A stretch of 64,000 bases of DNA from Flavobacteriia bacterium 40-80 (GCA_001899145.1 MKVF01000018.1:1-64000), one strand, 5' to 3'; positions 8,379 to 17,306 are shown, numbered from the stretch's first letter. Notes: a model not told the origin generated them from the letters alone. Program-made: numbers and translations.

Positions 8379-9830
8379 ATGAAAAAGCAGGAGTTATCAT
8401 TATTGGTAAAGGTAAGGTGTTCCAGTACCAATAAAAAGGGCATGGCCAAAACCTCTGTCCTTGTGAAATTGAACGATGAAACTGAATGTTTTTTGGGCTT
8501 CATCATGCCCAAAGATCATTGGGATGAAACTACAAAGAAATGTAAAGAGGATCATCCCGACCATCAATTTATTAATAAACTAATTGATGATAAGCTTGAA
8601 GAACTGAAAGCACATTTTTTGGTTCTTTCCAAAACAAAGGAGAATGTCACTGCCGAAGATGTTAAAAGTGCTTTTAAGGGCATACAGGAAAAAGAAACAG
8701 AAACTTCCGATCAAGCAGTAAGCCAGCAACGATCTTTGCTGGCGGTTGCTGATGAATTTATCAGTGAATTTACTGATCTGGTGGATGGCGGGCAACGTTC
8801 AAAGGGAAGGCTTAAACATTGGAGGACAAACCGCAAAGTCATAGAGGAATTTGCTGCCTATTATTATAAGAAAGGCGATATTCTCTTCGATGAGATCGGC
8901 CCAACCTTCGGTAATGATCTGTATGTCTATCTCACAACGAAAAGACAAAGTTTTTTTGAAGTAATAGAGGAGTTTGGTGTATATCATATTACACAGGATG
9001 AGCTTCTTTTAAATGAACTCAGAGCCAAGCTTGATAAAAAACCTTATACGTTTTTAATCAACCAGACGCCGGACTTCTTTATGAAAAACATCCATAAGAA
9101 GAAAACAACCAATTTGAGTGAAGTTACTGCCAAGAAACGAATCAAGGATATTAAGCAGCTGATAAACATTGGTGTAGATAAAGGACTCATCTCACAAAAT
9201 CCCGCTAAAAAATTCTCTACAACCGGTGGCGAGAAAGAAGTCTTACCGCTTGAGTTGTATGATATTCAGAAAATCTTTACCAAGACAATAACTATTGAAA
9301 GACTTGATGAGGTTCGGGATATGTATATCTTCCAGTGCTTTACCGGATTTGCGTACTCAGATCTGTATAACCTGACAGCGGACAATCTGTACTATGTAGG
9401 TATAGAAAGGGAACCCTGGCTAATTAAGGAAAGGGGGAAAACCAGCGTCAACGAAATGGTGCCGTTACTGCCAATAGCTATAAAGATTATTGAGAAGTAT
9501 AAGGATCATCCATACTGTAAAGCAACTGGCAGATTACTGCCCATTGACAGTAATTCCAATTATAATGGCTATCTAAAGGAAATCGCAGCGATCTGTGGTG
9601 TAAACAGAAATCTAACAACCCACCTTGCCCGTCATACCTTTGCTGATTTAATGCTGAATGTGTGCAATATACCATTGGAGGATGTTAGTAAGATGATGGG
9701 ACATAAATCTATTCGTACTACCATGCAATATTGCCGTGTACGCAAGGAACGCATTTCGCGCAATATGAAAACTGCCCTTCAATTAATGTTTGATAAATCC
9801 GGCAGACTAAAATTGAACGATGTTGCATAA
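8379..9830 (+). CDS. Tyrosine recombinase/integrase of the mobile element
   Basis: This is a 483-residue site-specific recombinase of the Bacteroidota phage-integrase type. It has an N-terminal arm-binding region (residues 1-90), a SAM-like core-binding domain (about 110-250) and a C-terminal catalytic domain. The catalytic box HLARHTF is near residue 414, GHKSIRTTMQY follows, and the nucleophile Tyr lies in MQYCRV. The box that usually holds the first catalytic Arg (TGLRxSD) reads TGFAYSDL, so the Arg is replaced by Ala, as happens in several Bacteroidota element integrases. It would integrate and excise the element at tRNA-Lys. It reads away from the tRNA into the element and has its own terminator. 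Confidence 0.92.
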   Translation: MKKQELSLLVKVRCSSTNKKGMAKTSVLVKLNDETECFLGFIMPKDHWDETTKKCKEDHPDHQFINKLIDDKLEELKAHFLVLSKTKENVTAEDVKSAFKGIQEKETETSDQAVSQQRSLLAVADEFISEFTDLVDGGQRSKGRLKHWRTNRKVIEEFAAYYYKKGDILFDEIGPTFGNDLYVYLTTKRQSFFEVIEEFGVYHITQDELLLNELRAKLDKKPYTFLINQTPDFFMKNIHKKKTTNLSEVTAKKRIKDIKQLINIGVDKGLISQNPAKKFSTTGGEKEVLPLELYDIQKIFTKTITIERLDEVRDMYIFQCFTGFAYSDLYNLTADNLYYVGIEREPWLIKERGKTSVNEMVPLLPIAIKIIEKYKDHPYCKATGRLLPIDSNSNYNGYLKEIAAICGVNRNLTTHLARHTFADLMLNVCNIPLEDVSKMMGHKSIRTTMQYCRVRKERISRNMKTALQLMFDKSGRLKLNDVA

Positions 9831-9835
9831 TAACG

Positions 9836-9868
9836 AAAGAGGTTGCAGAAATTGCAACCTCTTTTTTT
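9836..9868 (+). terminator. Terminator of the recombinase gene
   Basis: AAAGAGGTTGCA at 9836-9847 pairs with TGCAACCTCTTT at 9853-9864, followed by more T. It is a strong intrinsic terminator, and the A-run on the other side means it can also serve the convergent leftward genes. Confidence 0.85.
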
Positions 9869-9874
9869 GTATTA

Positions 9875-10096
9875 CTATTTGTTTTCCCACGCCCATTCCC
9901 ATGCGTGGACTTTCCAGTTTTTGATCCTGTTACCCTGATTGTTAAGCCATTTTCTTTTGGCGTATTGCTCAAAAAAATCAATAGCCTTTTTTTCGGACAG
10001 GCCTTTTTCAAGGAAATAGATTATCACATGAGGCTTCTGAGGCGGCACGCATTGCCCGTAGCCTGTGATGGTCTGTATTCTGCTCTGCCTTTTCAT
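9875..10096 (-). CDS. Small conserved element protein, basic and tryptophan-rich
   Basis: This is a 73-residue protein. The middle (FLEKGLSEKKAIDFFEQYAKRKW) is helical, and the C-terminus (IKNWKVHAWEWAWENK) is rich in Trp. Genes of this kind commonly follow the excisionase-like HTH gene in Bacteroidota mobile elements. I infer a partner or DNA-binding role but know no function. Its ATG overlaps the TGA of the upstream HTH gene by 4 bases (ATGA), which implies translational coupling. Confidence 0.7.
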   Translation of the reverse strand: MKRQSRIQTITGYGQCVPPQKPHVIIYFLEKGLSEKKAIDFFEQYAKRKWLNNQGNRIKNWKVHAWEWAWENK

Positions 10097-10392
10097 GCGC
10101 TATTCTCTTCGAGCATCCGCTCGATATCTTCCACATTGTAGTACAGCGTGCCCCCTATACGGGTGAAAGATATAGTTTTGTTATTACGCATCATCTGAAG
10201 CTTGCCATGAGATACATTCAGCAGCTTTTTCACTTCTGCCGATTTTATCCATTTTTTAACTCCGGGCTTTTCCTTTTCCCGGATGATCTGTTTGACTTCA
10301 CTGACTATTTCGCTCTTAATATCGTAGAGCATATTTAGGAGCCAGTTTCTGAAATTATTGTCCTTTAATCTTTCTTCTAACACATCCTTCAT
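10093..10392 (-). CDS. Excisionase-family helix-turn-helix protein
   Basis: From the ATG at 10392 this is 99 residues; a GTG one codon earlier is possible. The C-terminal half has the MerR/Xis-like winged helix seen in element excisionases: IKSAEVKKLLNVSHGKLQMM, then TISFTRIGGTLYYNVEDIERML. Such proteins bend DNA at attachment sites or regulate excision genes. The N-terminal 45 residues are a charged helix. The gene is coupled by a 4-base overlap to the small Trp-rich gene, and the pair lies beside the recombinase, which supports an excision or regulatory role. Confidence 0.8.
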   Translation of the reverse strand: MKDVLEERLKDNNFRNWLLNMLYDIKSEIVSEVKQIIREKEKPGVKKWIKSAEVKKLLNVSHGKLQMMRNNKTISFTRIGGTLYYNVEDIERMLEENSA

Positions 10393-10433
10393 CACATTAG
10401 ATTTTTAGTTCAACAATCATAGTTTCTTATTCT

Positions 10434-10724
10434 TTAACCGGACAGATAGATCTCACTCGCTTTGTTCTTTTTAAACGATGGGATGTATCTGATATAGCCG
10501 TATTCGCTCAGTTCTTTCACGCACTTGCGGTAGGTCATTGGGGCAGATATTTTGGCTATGCGCATTATTTCGTGGCTAAATGCGACAATAGGATCCGGAC
10601 AGCCGTTTTCCTGCCAATATTGGAGCAGGGCAGCATATACACCGATATGAGTGGTGCTGATCCTACCGTCATGCCTGATAGCAGAAAAAAAATCCGACAA
10701 TGGTTTTAACCGTTCCATTTCCAT
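10434..10724 (-). CDS. Small winged-helix-like protein, possible regulator
   Basis: This is a 96-residue protein. The pattern ISTTHIGVYAALLQYW, SHEIMRIAKISAPMTYRKCV and ELSEYGYIRYIPSFKKNKAS matches a helix-turn-helix and wing as in replication-initiation or MarR-like small DNA-binding proteins of Bacteroidota elements. The function is inferred from fold only. It sits 12 bases downstream of the DUF3945-like gene and is likely co-transcribed with it. Confidence 0.65.
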   Translation of the reverse strand: MEMERLKPLSDFFSAIRHDGRISTTHIGVYAALLQYWQENGCPDPIVAFSHEIMRIAKISAPMTYRKCVKELSEYGYIRYIPSFKKNKASEIYLSG

Positions 10725-10736
10725 CCGTCCTTAAAA

Positions 10737-11774
10737 TTAATTCATCTTCATTCCGTTTCGGCGGGCTGGCCCGGACAGGTTTTGTCCCTGCTTTATATCC
10801 ACAACATTTTGCTTGCCCTGCGCCACGGCAGACGATAATTTTAAATTGTCCTTGTTGTAGATATTGATGGACTTGTGCTGTGGATTGGCTTCGATCAAAA
10901 AAGACTTTCTGCCTATTGTTACGGATACTTTTTCACCTCTGCCGAGTGCCGTGATTAACCCCTCTTTTTTTGCCGGATCCTTTATTTCCTTCACACCTGC
11001 CGTCTGTAAGGATTTTTCTATATCGTACCCATGCGAAGACGGAAATGTCTTCATCCTGTAATTACCGGCGGCATCCCTGTCGTTAAGGTCTAAGCATATC
11101 CAGTTCCCGGCTTTGCACACTGCCCTTCCATTGAGCAGGTTGAATGCTTCCCGGGCTTGAAAACGTTCACCGTTTTGAAGATCAAAAGTATGGCTCCGGT
11201 TTTCGGCAGCATTGTTATCATTTATCAATGACACACGGTGCGCAGTCAGCTTGTGCGAGCCATCTTCTGCCTGATTGAACAGAAGTTGATTCTCCATTCG
11301 TTGGCTGTCTCCCACATAATGGGTTATTGGCAAAGAAAAATCTTTATTTTCCTGCTTCATCATCCTTGTAGCTTTTGAAAAATGAGAATCCATACCTATA
11401 TCCCGCATCTGTCTGAATACATCTTTTTGATTGGCTTTCTTGTGAATACTGATTTCCCTTTGGATAAAATATCTTCTGACCGGATTGATCACAAACCTTC
11501 TTACCATGCGCACAAGCAGGTTGGGATATAGTTGCTTTTCTATATGTTTTCTTTCCTGCCGGAGCATTTGAAGTGTGAAGCGTTCGGTCGGATTTTGCGT
11601 ATTCTTATACCTGTGAATAATGCGTTCGTAGTCGCGGAGCTTTTCTTTCAGGAAAGCTTTATTTGTGGACATATCGAAAGAAAAAAGCTGCCGGAAACGA
11701 TCCTCTTTCTCTTTCCAGCGCAATAGCTCTGCTTCGATCCGGTTCGCATTTACTTGTTGTTTTTCTCTTTCCAT
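10737..11774 (-). CDS. DUF3945-like mobile-element protein, copy 1
   Basis: This is a 345-residue soluble protein with no signal peptide. The N-terminal 120 residues are charged and helical. Residues 190-325 form a repeat module (FQAREAFNLLNGRAVCK, FPSSHGYDIEKSLQ, IEANPQHKSINIYNKDN) of the DUF3945 type widespread in Bacteroidota conjugative elements. Its neighbour at 11841-13031 carries the same module (LKEAYNLINGRAVNK, IEASPQFKTINVYGEDN), so the two are paralogues. The biochemical role is unknown; proteins of this type lie next to tra genes. Confidence 0.7.
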   Translation of the reverse strand: MEREKQQVNANRIEAELLRWKEKEDRFRQLFSFDMSTNKAFLKEKLRDYERIIHRYKNTQNPTERFTLQMLRQERKHIEKQLYPNLLVRMVRRFVINPVRRYFIQREISIHKKANQKDVFRQMRDIGMDSHFSKATRMMKQENKDFSLPITHYVGDSQRMENQLLFNQAEDGSHKLTAHRVSLINDNNAAENRSHTFDLQNGERFQAREAFNLLNGRAVCKAGNWICLDLNDRDAAGNYRMKTFPSSHGYDIEKSLQTAGVKEIKDPAKKEGLITALGRGEKVSVTIGRKSFLIEANPQHKSINIYNKDNLKLSSAVAQGKQNVVDIKQGQNLSGPARRNGMKMN

Positions 11775-11801
11775 AGCTTTTGGATTAAATTAAACAGTAG
11801 T

Positions 11802-11836
11802 AAATACAGGAGAACACAGCGTGTTCTCCTGTATTT
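11802..11836 (-). promoter_or_regulatory. Perfect 16-bp hairpin between the two DUF3945-like genes
   Basis: AAATACAGGAGAACAC (11802-11817) and its exact complement (11821-11836) flank a 3-base loop. No T-run follows on the minus strand (it reads ACTACTG), so it is more likely an RNA processing or stability hairpin, or a partial terminator that lowers expression of the distal genes. Confidence 0.6.
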
Positions 11837-11840
11837 GGAG

Positions 11841-13031
11841 CTATGCTGTCATGGATCTTTTGTTTCGGCTTCTTTTTGCAGTTGCCTGTTTGGCGTTCTC
11901 ACTTGTATGCTGATCTTCGGATTTATTGCCCTGTTTGTTTTTATTGGCATTTTTTTGTGTGGTATCCGACTGATCCTGTTTCTGTGATTGTTGTTGGCTT
12001 TCTTTTATACGGATCCGGTTATCCTCGCCGTACACATTGATAGTCTTGAATTGTGGACTTGCTTCGATATAGCGTTTTATTTCCTGTCCGTCCTCCTTGA
12101 TAAAAGTTGCTGACTGGCGGTTCCCTTTTTTCAGACTGTCCATCAGTGCATCTTTGTACTGCTCATTGGTAAGTTCCTTTATGGGATATTTTGCCAGTGT
12201 GTTTTCCAGATCGAAACCATAATTTTCACTGAACCGCTGGAACTTGAAATTACCACGTTCATCCGAATGCTTGAAATCCATCTGTAACCAGACATTGTAC
12301 ATGTCCCCTTCTTTATTTGCCAGATTTTTATTGACAGCCCGCCCGTTTATCAGATTATAAGCCTCTTTCAAAGTTATTGAGGGGCCTTTGTTGTTGATAT
12401 AGAACGTTTGTTTCAAAGGCTCTTTTTCCCCTTGCCGCGTAGTCTGCACATCGTAAGAATTGAAAAAGTACATATCGCTTTCCTTAGATTTGCTAAATTT
12501 AAGTTCCGCCTTGACTTCATCTTCGCCAAAGCTCGTTGAATGATGCAGCTGGAAAGTATCTTTTCCTTTGCTTATGTTGGTTTTCAGATCCTCTGAAAGC
12601 CCATCTCCAAAACCTGTAAAACGAACCTGGTCGTTCAGGTATTCATAGTTTTTCTCGTTCATAACATTATTGTTTTTAGTATTTAATATTTCTGTTTCAC
12701 GCTGCCGATCAACACTTTGCTCAGCATCCAGTCGTTTATGGTAGTTTTCTATCATTGCTGCAATATCTATATACCCGTACCGTTCGACCAGTAGTTCAGG
12801 ATCACGAAGCCCTTCACTCATTACACGATAAGCGGAGCGTATGGCCAATAAGTCACAGGTATCCACGGCCTTAAAGCAGTACATGTGAGCCTCTTCATAA
12901 GTGCTGAAATATTCCAGCTCATATTTAGTAGCCGGATAATCACATGGAAAAGCGACAAATTCATACCCATCTGAACGTTGTCGTTTCAGATAGTCCAGCA
13001 GTTCTTTATATTCTGTCTTGCGCACCAACAT
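11841..13031 (-). CDS. DUF3945-like mobile-element protein, copy 2
   Basis: This is a 396-residue soluble protein. Residues 1-105 include a helical region (LLAIRSAYRVMSEGLRDPEL, then VERYGYIDIAAMIENYHKRL). Residues 215-335 hold the module shared with the neighbouring paralogue. The last 55 residues are a low-complexity Gln/Lys/Asn/Ser tail (QQQSQKQDQSD, then KNANKNKQGNKSE), probably disordered and basic. It starts 5 bases after the traN stop in the same leftward operon. The function is unknown; its place at the distal end of the tra operon suggests an accessory conjugation or DNA-processing role. Confidence 0.7.
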   Translation of the reverse strand: MLVRKTEYKELLDYLKRQRSDGYEFVAFPCDYPATKYELEYFSTYEEAHMYCFKAVDTCDLLAIRSAYRVMSEGLRDPELLVERYGYIDIAAMIENYHKRLDAEQSVDRQRETEILNTKNNNVMNEKNYEYLNDQVRFTGFGDGLSEDLKTNISKGKDTFQLHHSTSFGEDEVKAELKFSKSKESDMYFFNSYDVQTTRQGEKEPLKQTFYINNKGPSITLKEAYNLINGRAVNKNLANKEGDMYNVWLQMDFKHSDERGNFKFQRFSENYGFDLENTLAKYPIKELTNEQYKDALMDSLKKGNRQSATFIKEDGQEIKRYIEASPQFKTINVYGEDNRIRIKESQQQSQKQDQSDTTQKNANKNKQGNKSEDQHTSENAKQATAKRSRNKRSMTA

Positions 13032-13036
13032 AATAC

Positions 13037-13891
13037 CTATAGTTTGATTACTTCTGCTTTCAGAATATGCCTGTTCTTTACTTTCAGCACTAAATGACGA
13101 CCGCCATCTTTTTCCATGAGCTGGATGGTCATGTACTTTTTATCCGGGATAGTGAATTTTGGCAGTGCGAAAACATATTTGTCTATTGTTTTGCCCGGAA
13201 TTTTATCCGGAGTTTTGCTGGTGTACAACGGCACGACTTCTATCTCCTGGGATGCGGTCCTATTGGCTTTTTTCTGATCCCGTATAAAGAAGCGCAGCTG
13301 CTCTACATCGTAGCCGACATTGGACCAATTCGAAACAGCAAACCGGAAGTACAGTACATTGTCTTTTATAAAAATTCCCTGCAAATGAAGAACTATATCG
13401 TTCTTATCGTCTTTCAGATCGGGACTGGCAGTTCTGCTTGCAAGGACTTTTGCAGTAGCACTGCGGACTTCCTCTTCATTGATGTTTTCTTTGGGCACGA
13501 AAATCGAACTTTCCGTTTTCGTTTTTACAGATGACAGGGATAGCTGCAAAGAAGCGGGATCTTTTGCATAGCTGACAATGATGGTTGTGAGCTTACCGTC
13601 GGCTGTCACGACACTTAGGTTGGAGGTTTCAAAATTCTCCTTTGCTGCCTTCACCTGTAAAATGTGTTCTACACCTTTGGCCTTCTGTACAAGAATATCC
13701 TTACTGCCTCTGTCCACGCTGACAATGGCAAACGGAAAAATGATATTGCTGGTTTTCGCATCGCTGATCTCCAGCTTGTAGGATTCCATTTCACTGAAAT
13801 GTTTTTCCTCATTCTGCTGTGCGGCAGTATTTGATGTTGTTGTTCCCAACATCCCTGCTGATACTGCCAACATGATTATTAACCTTTTCAT
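13037..13891 (-). CDS. traN: Conjugative transfer protein TraN (DUF4138 type)
   Basis: This is a 284-residue protein with a signal peptide (MKRLIIMLAVSAGMLGTTTSNTA). The mature part is beta-rich, with IVLHLQGIFIKDNVLYFRFA, YDVEQLRFFIRDQKKANRTA and KKYMTIQLMEKDGGRHLVLK, as in the VirB9-like TraN proteins of CTnDOT-type elements. TraN is the outer-membrane-side part of the conjugation channel core and is found right after TraM, as here. The 26-base gap to traM fits one operon. Confidence 0.85.
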   Translation of the reverse strand: MKRLIIMLAVSAGMLGTTTSNTAAQQNEEKHFSEMESYKLEISDAKTSNIIFPFAIVSVDRGSKDILVQKAKGVEHILQVKAAKENFETSNLSVVTADGKLTTIIVSYAKDPASLQLSLSSVKTKTESSIFVPKENINEEEVRSATAKVLASRTASPDLKDDKNDIVLHLQGIFIKDNVLYFRFAVSNWSNVGYDVEQLRFFIRDQKKANRTASQEIEVVPLYTSKTPDKIPGKTIDKYVFALPKFTIPDKKYMTIQLMEKDGGRHLVLKVKNRHILKAEVIKL

Positions 13892-13917
13892 ATACCTATT
13901 GATTTTAATTTGACATC

Positions 13918-15147
13918 TTATAAATCTTTCTGCTTTTCATCCCGTAGCAACAGACGGTATCCCGCCTTGACCTTGACTTTTATCAGTTTGGCTTTTTTTG
14001 AGAAAAGCCCTTTGACGATCTCTACTCCGGCTCCAGCAGCTTGTGCACCCCATGAAGCATCCAATGCTCCCAGACTAACGGCCTGCATGGGCCTGTCTGC
14101 GGATTCTTTGACAACATCCCGTGTTATAGATCCCGGAATATAAATACCGTCGAGTCCATCCAGATCATAGACTGTCAGCTCGACCGGGAAAAGTGAATTT
14201 CCGTAGCGAATGCTTTCTATTTTTATCCCCAGCCGTTCACCGCTTAGCTGTGCAACACCGAAAACAAAATTGTCCTTTGGTATCTTAGTCTCTCCAACAT
14301 AGATATCATTGACCAGGCGCAGCTTGACAGTAGAGCCGTTAACGATTGTTTGATCCTCGTGGATCACGGCACGAACGGCGTTTTGCAGTCCTTCGGAGAA
14401 ATCTTTATCATCCAGTGAAAAAAATCCGCTTTCTGCACCGTCAGCTCCATTTTGATCGAGTAGGGAAACCTGCTCACCAGCCGGACTTCCGGTGACGGCA
14501 AATACTTCACCTCTGCGTTTGGCGGATAATTCTTTCATCCGTTCATTGGCAAGATTCGGATTCTGGATTTCCATCAGCTTATCCAACATACTGTTGATCT
14601 GCTCCATTTCAGGGTCGGGCTGGGAAGCCTGATTCATGGCCATCATCATTTGTTCAATGTCTTTCATTTCAGAGGCGGAATTGTAACCATAACTGCCGGA
14701 AGACGGATAACCGTCATATCCGTAACCACCGCCTGCGTAGGGATTGTTCATTTGTCTTTCCAGACGGCTCAGATTGCGGTAAATTTCGTCTGCCGTCCGT
14801 TGATTTCCATAGCTATTCCCATACATAGGATCATTGTAAAAGTCTGCATCAAAGTAAGGGCTATCCAATCCCGGATGCCGGTAGTTGGTATCCCGTTGGC
14901 TGAGTTCGGCGAATCTTGCCGAATCCTGGGCTGCAAGCTCATAATAGCTGAGCTTGTCTTTAGCGCCTTCGTCCTGGCCTGATCCCGGCAATAGCGGGTT
15001 CAGCGTTGACTTATCTGTATTATCTGCCATTTCTGACGCTTTTCCGCCACCCAATGACCAGAAAAACATGGTCAGGAACGGGAAAACGATCATGGGCAGA
15101 ACAAGCAGGAACTTACGCTGCTTTGCTGTTTTTTGCTCTGTTTTCAT
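13918..15147 (-). CDS. traM: Conjugative transfer protein TraM (VirB10-like)
   Basis: From the ATG at 15147 this is 409 residues; an in-frame ATG at 15183 would overlap the upstream stop and add 12 Lys-rich residues. A single membrane helix lies near residues 14-32 (KFLLVLPMIVFPFLTMFFW). A long Gly/Tyr/Asn/Asp-rich linker follows (YGNSYGNQRTADEIYRNLSR, GGYGYDGYPSSGSYGY). The C-terminal beta domain has STVKLRLVNDIYVGETKIPK and GIYIPGSITRDV, typical of TraM of Bacteroidota elements. It would span the periplasm and join the inner- and outer-membrane parts of the channel. Confidence 0.88.
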   Translation of the reverse strand: MKTEQKTAKQRKFLLVLPMIVFPFLTMFFWSLGGGKASEMADNTDKSTLNPLLPGSGQDEGAKDKLSYYELAAQDSARFAELSQRDTNYRHPGLDSPYFDADFYNDPMYGNSYGNQRTADEIYRNLSRLERQMNNPYAGGGYGYDGYPSSGSYGYNSASEMKDIEQMMMAMNQASQPDPEMEQINSMLDKLMEIQNPNLANERMKELSAKRRGEVFAVTGSPAGEQVSLLDQNGADGAESGFFSLDDKDFSEGLQNAVRAVIHEDQTIVNGSTVKLRLVNDIYVGETKIPKDNFVFGVAQLSGERLGIKIESIRYGNSLFPVELTVYDLDGLDGIYIPGSITRDVVKESADRPMQAVSLGALDASWGAQAAGAGVEIVKGLFSKKAKLIKVKVKAGYRLLLRDEKQKDL

Positions 15148-15157
15148 ATACTTTTTT

Positions 15158-15601
15158 TTAACGGTTTCGATATATTTCTTCAATCATCCGAACACTGTCC
15201 AGCAGTCCGGGACGTGCCCTTATGATACTGTCATGCAAGGCTTTTCCCTGCGGTGTCTGCGTAAGGCTGTCCATATAGCGGCTGAAAGTGCTAATGCGCT
15301 CCATGCGAGCCGTATCTATACTGTCTGCGGTGCTTGTCTTCACGTGTTGCAAGAGAACAGGTGCTGTTATGGGCGCCACAGGTAATTCGTCCTGCTTGCC
15401 AAGATCAGTGAGTATGGAGAAATTGTAAACAGTACTGCATACTACCAGCAGTGCAAGCACGCCCAAAAGCGTCGCTTTCGACATTCTGTTTGTTTTTTTC
15501 TGCATCCAGCTGGCCCATGCCTGCTGCATGCGGTTGAAGAATTGCTGGATTTTTCCTGTCTTGCGGGACTTCCTATCTGTATTTTCTGCTGCTGATTTCA
15601 T
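15158..15601 (-). CDS. Small membrane protein in the TraL position
   Basis: This is a 147-residue protein with one membrane helix near residues 43-62 (ATLLGVLALLVVCSTVYNF). A basic N-terminal segment lies on the cytoplasmic side and a charged periplasmic helix at the C-terminus (ARPGLLDSVRMIEEIYRNR). In CTnDOT-type operons the gene between traK and traM is traL, and size and topology agree, though I cannot confirm homology by eye. It is probably an accessory inner-membrane part of the transfer channel. Confidence 0.65.
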   Translation of the reverse strand: MKSAAENTDRKSRKTGKIQQFFNRMQQAWASWMQKKTNRMSKATLLGVLALLVVCSTVYNFSILTDLGKQDELPVAPITAPVLLQHVKTSTADSIDTARMERISTFSRYMDSLTQTPQGKALHDSIIRARPGLLDSVRMIEEIYRNR

Positions 15602-15613
15602 GATCTAAAGTTT

Positions 15614-16234
15614 TTATCTGCGGTTCTCTGTTTTTAAATCCCTGTTTTCAATCGTACTCCACTTTTCAATGAGAAATCCGTGCGGATTATTATCGCTTCG
15701 GGACACGCTTCGCAGCGCGCCATCGGTGATCAGGCTGCGTGTTGTGATAGTCGTCGGACGTACTATCCGCTGTGTGGCAAAGCATCTAAACCTGTATGGA
15801 TATTCGTTTATATCTACCACTACACTGTCAACGGTAATCGTCTGATTGACGTTACCCGAAATAAGAGCAGCATAGTAGCCTTTTTCTTTCAGATCGTCGT
15901 ACACCCGTTTCGCCGTGCCATCGGCCAGGTACAGGGCTTTACTGATAGTAGCCTGCACGGCAGCGTCATCGGGATCGAGGGTAAAGAAATACTGGTGAAA
16001 TGTTTTGACATGATCGCGTGCTTCCACCGGAATATTATCCTTTCTCTCCGAAGAAAAAGCTTCAAGAGCTTTACCGTTGGCGAGAATGTATATTTTTTGC
16101 TGCATACCGCTGACAAGGCTTATGCTCTGCCAGAGCGTGAAGCATACGATCAGTACACAGCCCGCTACAACTGTAAGACAGAAGTTCTTTACCTGCCGGA
16201 ATGCCTCATCTATATTTTTTGCCTTCTTGAACAT
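15614..16234 (-). CDS. traK: Conjugative transfer protein TraK (VirB8-like)
   Basis: This is a 206-residue protein with a single N-terminal membrane helix (LTVVAGCVLIVCFTLW, near residues 19-34). The periplasmic domain has VKTFHQYFFTLDPDDAAVQ, LYLADGTAKRVYDDLKEKGY and the strand pair ITVDSVVVDINEYPYRFRCF that mark TraK of Bacteroidota elements. TraK is the VirB8-type assembly factor of the channel. It lies between traJ and the traL-position gene in standard order. Confidence 0.88.
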   Translation of the reverse strand: MFKKAKNIDEAFRQVKNFCLTVVAGCVLIVCFTLWQSISLVSGMQQKIYILANGKALEAFSSERKDNIPVEARDHVKTFHQYFFTLDPDDAAVQATISKALYLADGTAKRVYDDLKEKGYYAALISGNVNQTITVDSVVVDINEYPYRFRCFATQRIVRPTTITTRSLITDGALRSVSRSDNNPHGFLIEKWSTIENRDLKTENRR

Positions 16235-16265
16235 AGCTCGTGTATTTTATTGTTTTCTGATTTAT

Positions 16266-17306
16266 TTAGAGTTTAAAGGGCGCACGTGCAATGGTGCCGA
16301 ATACACTGTTGGTTTTACTTTGAAGCGCACTGCCACCGCCTGCATTCACGATATAATTAGCAATGCTCGGCACACAGAAGTAGCCTATAATGCCGATGAT
16401 GAGGAAGATCAGGTAAGCCGTATCGGTACTATCGAATACGGTGTCGCCGTGACTGCTCATCTGCGATATATCGAGCTTAATCATCTCTTGCTGGATTTTT
16501 CCCAGTATTGCGCCGAAAATATTGGCAACAGGCAGCCAGAGAAATATATTGATGTAGCGTGCCAGCCATGCTGTCAGTGTATGCTGTAAGCCGTCAAAGA
16601 CTGCCAGTCCGAAGACCAAAGGCCCAAGGATGGAAAGTACTACGAGCTGGAAAGTTCGCAATGTATTGATGCAGAGTGCGGCTGCCTCAAAAAGTAACCT
16701 CAGTACTTCGCTCAGCCATTGTTTGATGGAATGCTTGACATTATAGGCCATTTTGGACGCCGCAAAAGCAACATCGTTTCCGATCCCCTCGAAAGTGCCT
16801 TCGTTTGATGGATCTTCCCCGTCGTGGGTATAGCGGTACCATCTGTCACGATCTCCATTCCCGCCTTCACCTACATAGATCTGCCACGATTCTGAATTTT
16901 TGAGAGCTTCTTCCCGTTGCTTCAGCAATTCCTCTATTGCCAGATTAGAGCCTTTAACCATGTTGGCAGTCCCAGTCACGGTAGGTTTCATAATGGTGTT
17001 GATCAGCGTCAGAACAGACGGAAAGATCAGGATACAAAATCCCAGTACAAATGGTCTGAAAAGCGGGTAGAAATCTATCGGTTCCGCGTTGGCGATATGC
17101 CGCCATACTCTGTATGCGATATACCATGTAGCTCCAAAGCCTGCGATGGATCGAGCTACGGTAGTTAGCTCACTACATAGAGGCATCATTTCGTCGTAAA
17201 GATTTTCGAGCATCTGCTCAAAGCCGGATGCTGTTACTTGTGCCTGCCCAATCATTGGCACCGCCAACAGTATGAGCACTATTATTATTTTGTTTTTCGT
17301 TTTCAT
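16266..17306 (-). CDS. traJ: Conjugative transfer protein TraJ (VirB6-like)
   Basis: This is a 346-residue polytopic protein with a signal-like N-terminus (IIIVLILLAVPMIGQAQ). It has several membrane helices, including FVLGFCILIFPSVLTLINTI, LVVLSILGPLVFGLAVF and AYLIFLIIGIIGYFCVPSIA, and it ends QSKTNSVFGTIARAPFKL. The motif GFGATWYIAYRVWRHI near residue 52 is typical of TraJ. It forms the inner-membrane gate of the conjugation channel. A soluble loop of about 60 residues (130-195) with many charged residues separates the two membrane halves. Confidence 0.88.
   Translation of the reverse strand: MKTKNKIIIVLILLAVPMIGQAQVTASGFEQMLENLYDEMMPLCSELTTVARSIAGFGATWYIAYRVWRHIANAEPIDFYPLFRPFVLGFCILIFPSVLTLINTIMKPTVTGTANMVKGSNLAIEELLKQREEALKNSESWQIYVGEGGNGDRDRWYRYTHDGEDPSNEGTFEGIGNDVAFAASKMAYNVKHSIKQWLSEVLRLLFEAAALCINTLRTFQLVVLSILGPLVFGLAVFDGLQHTLTAWLARYINIFLWLPVANIFGAILGKIQQEMIKLDISQMSSHGDTVFDSTDTAYLIFLIIGIIGYFCVPSIANYIVNAGGGSALQSKTNSVFGTIARAPFKL

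Noticed and set aside
9718..10011. A 97-residue leftward reading frame overlapping the recombinase 3' end
   Set aside because: It crosses the terminator at 9836-9868 and overlaps the recombinase and the better-supported 73-residue gene.
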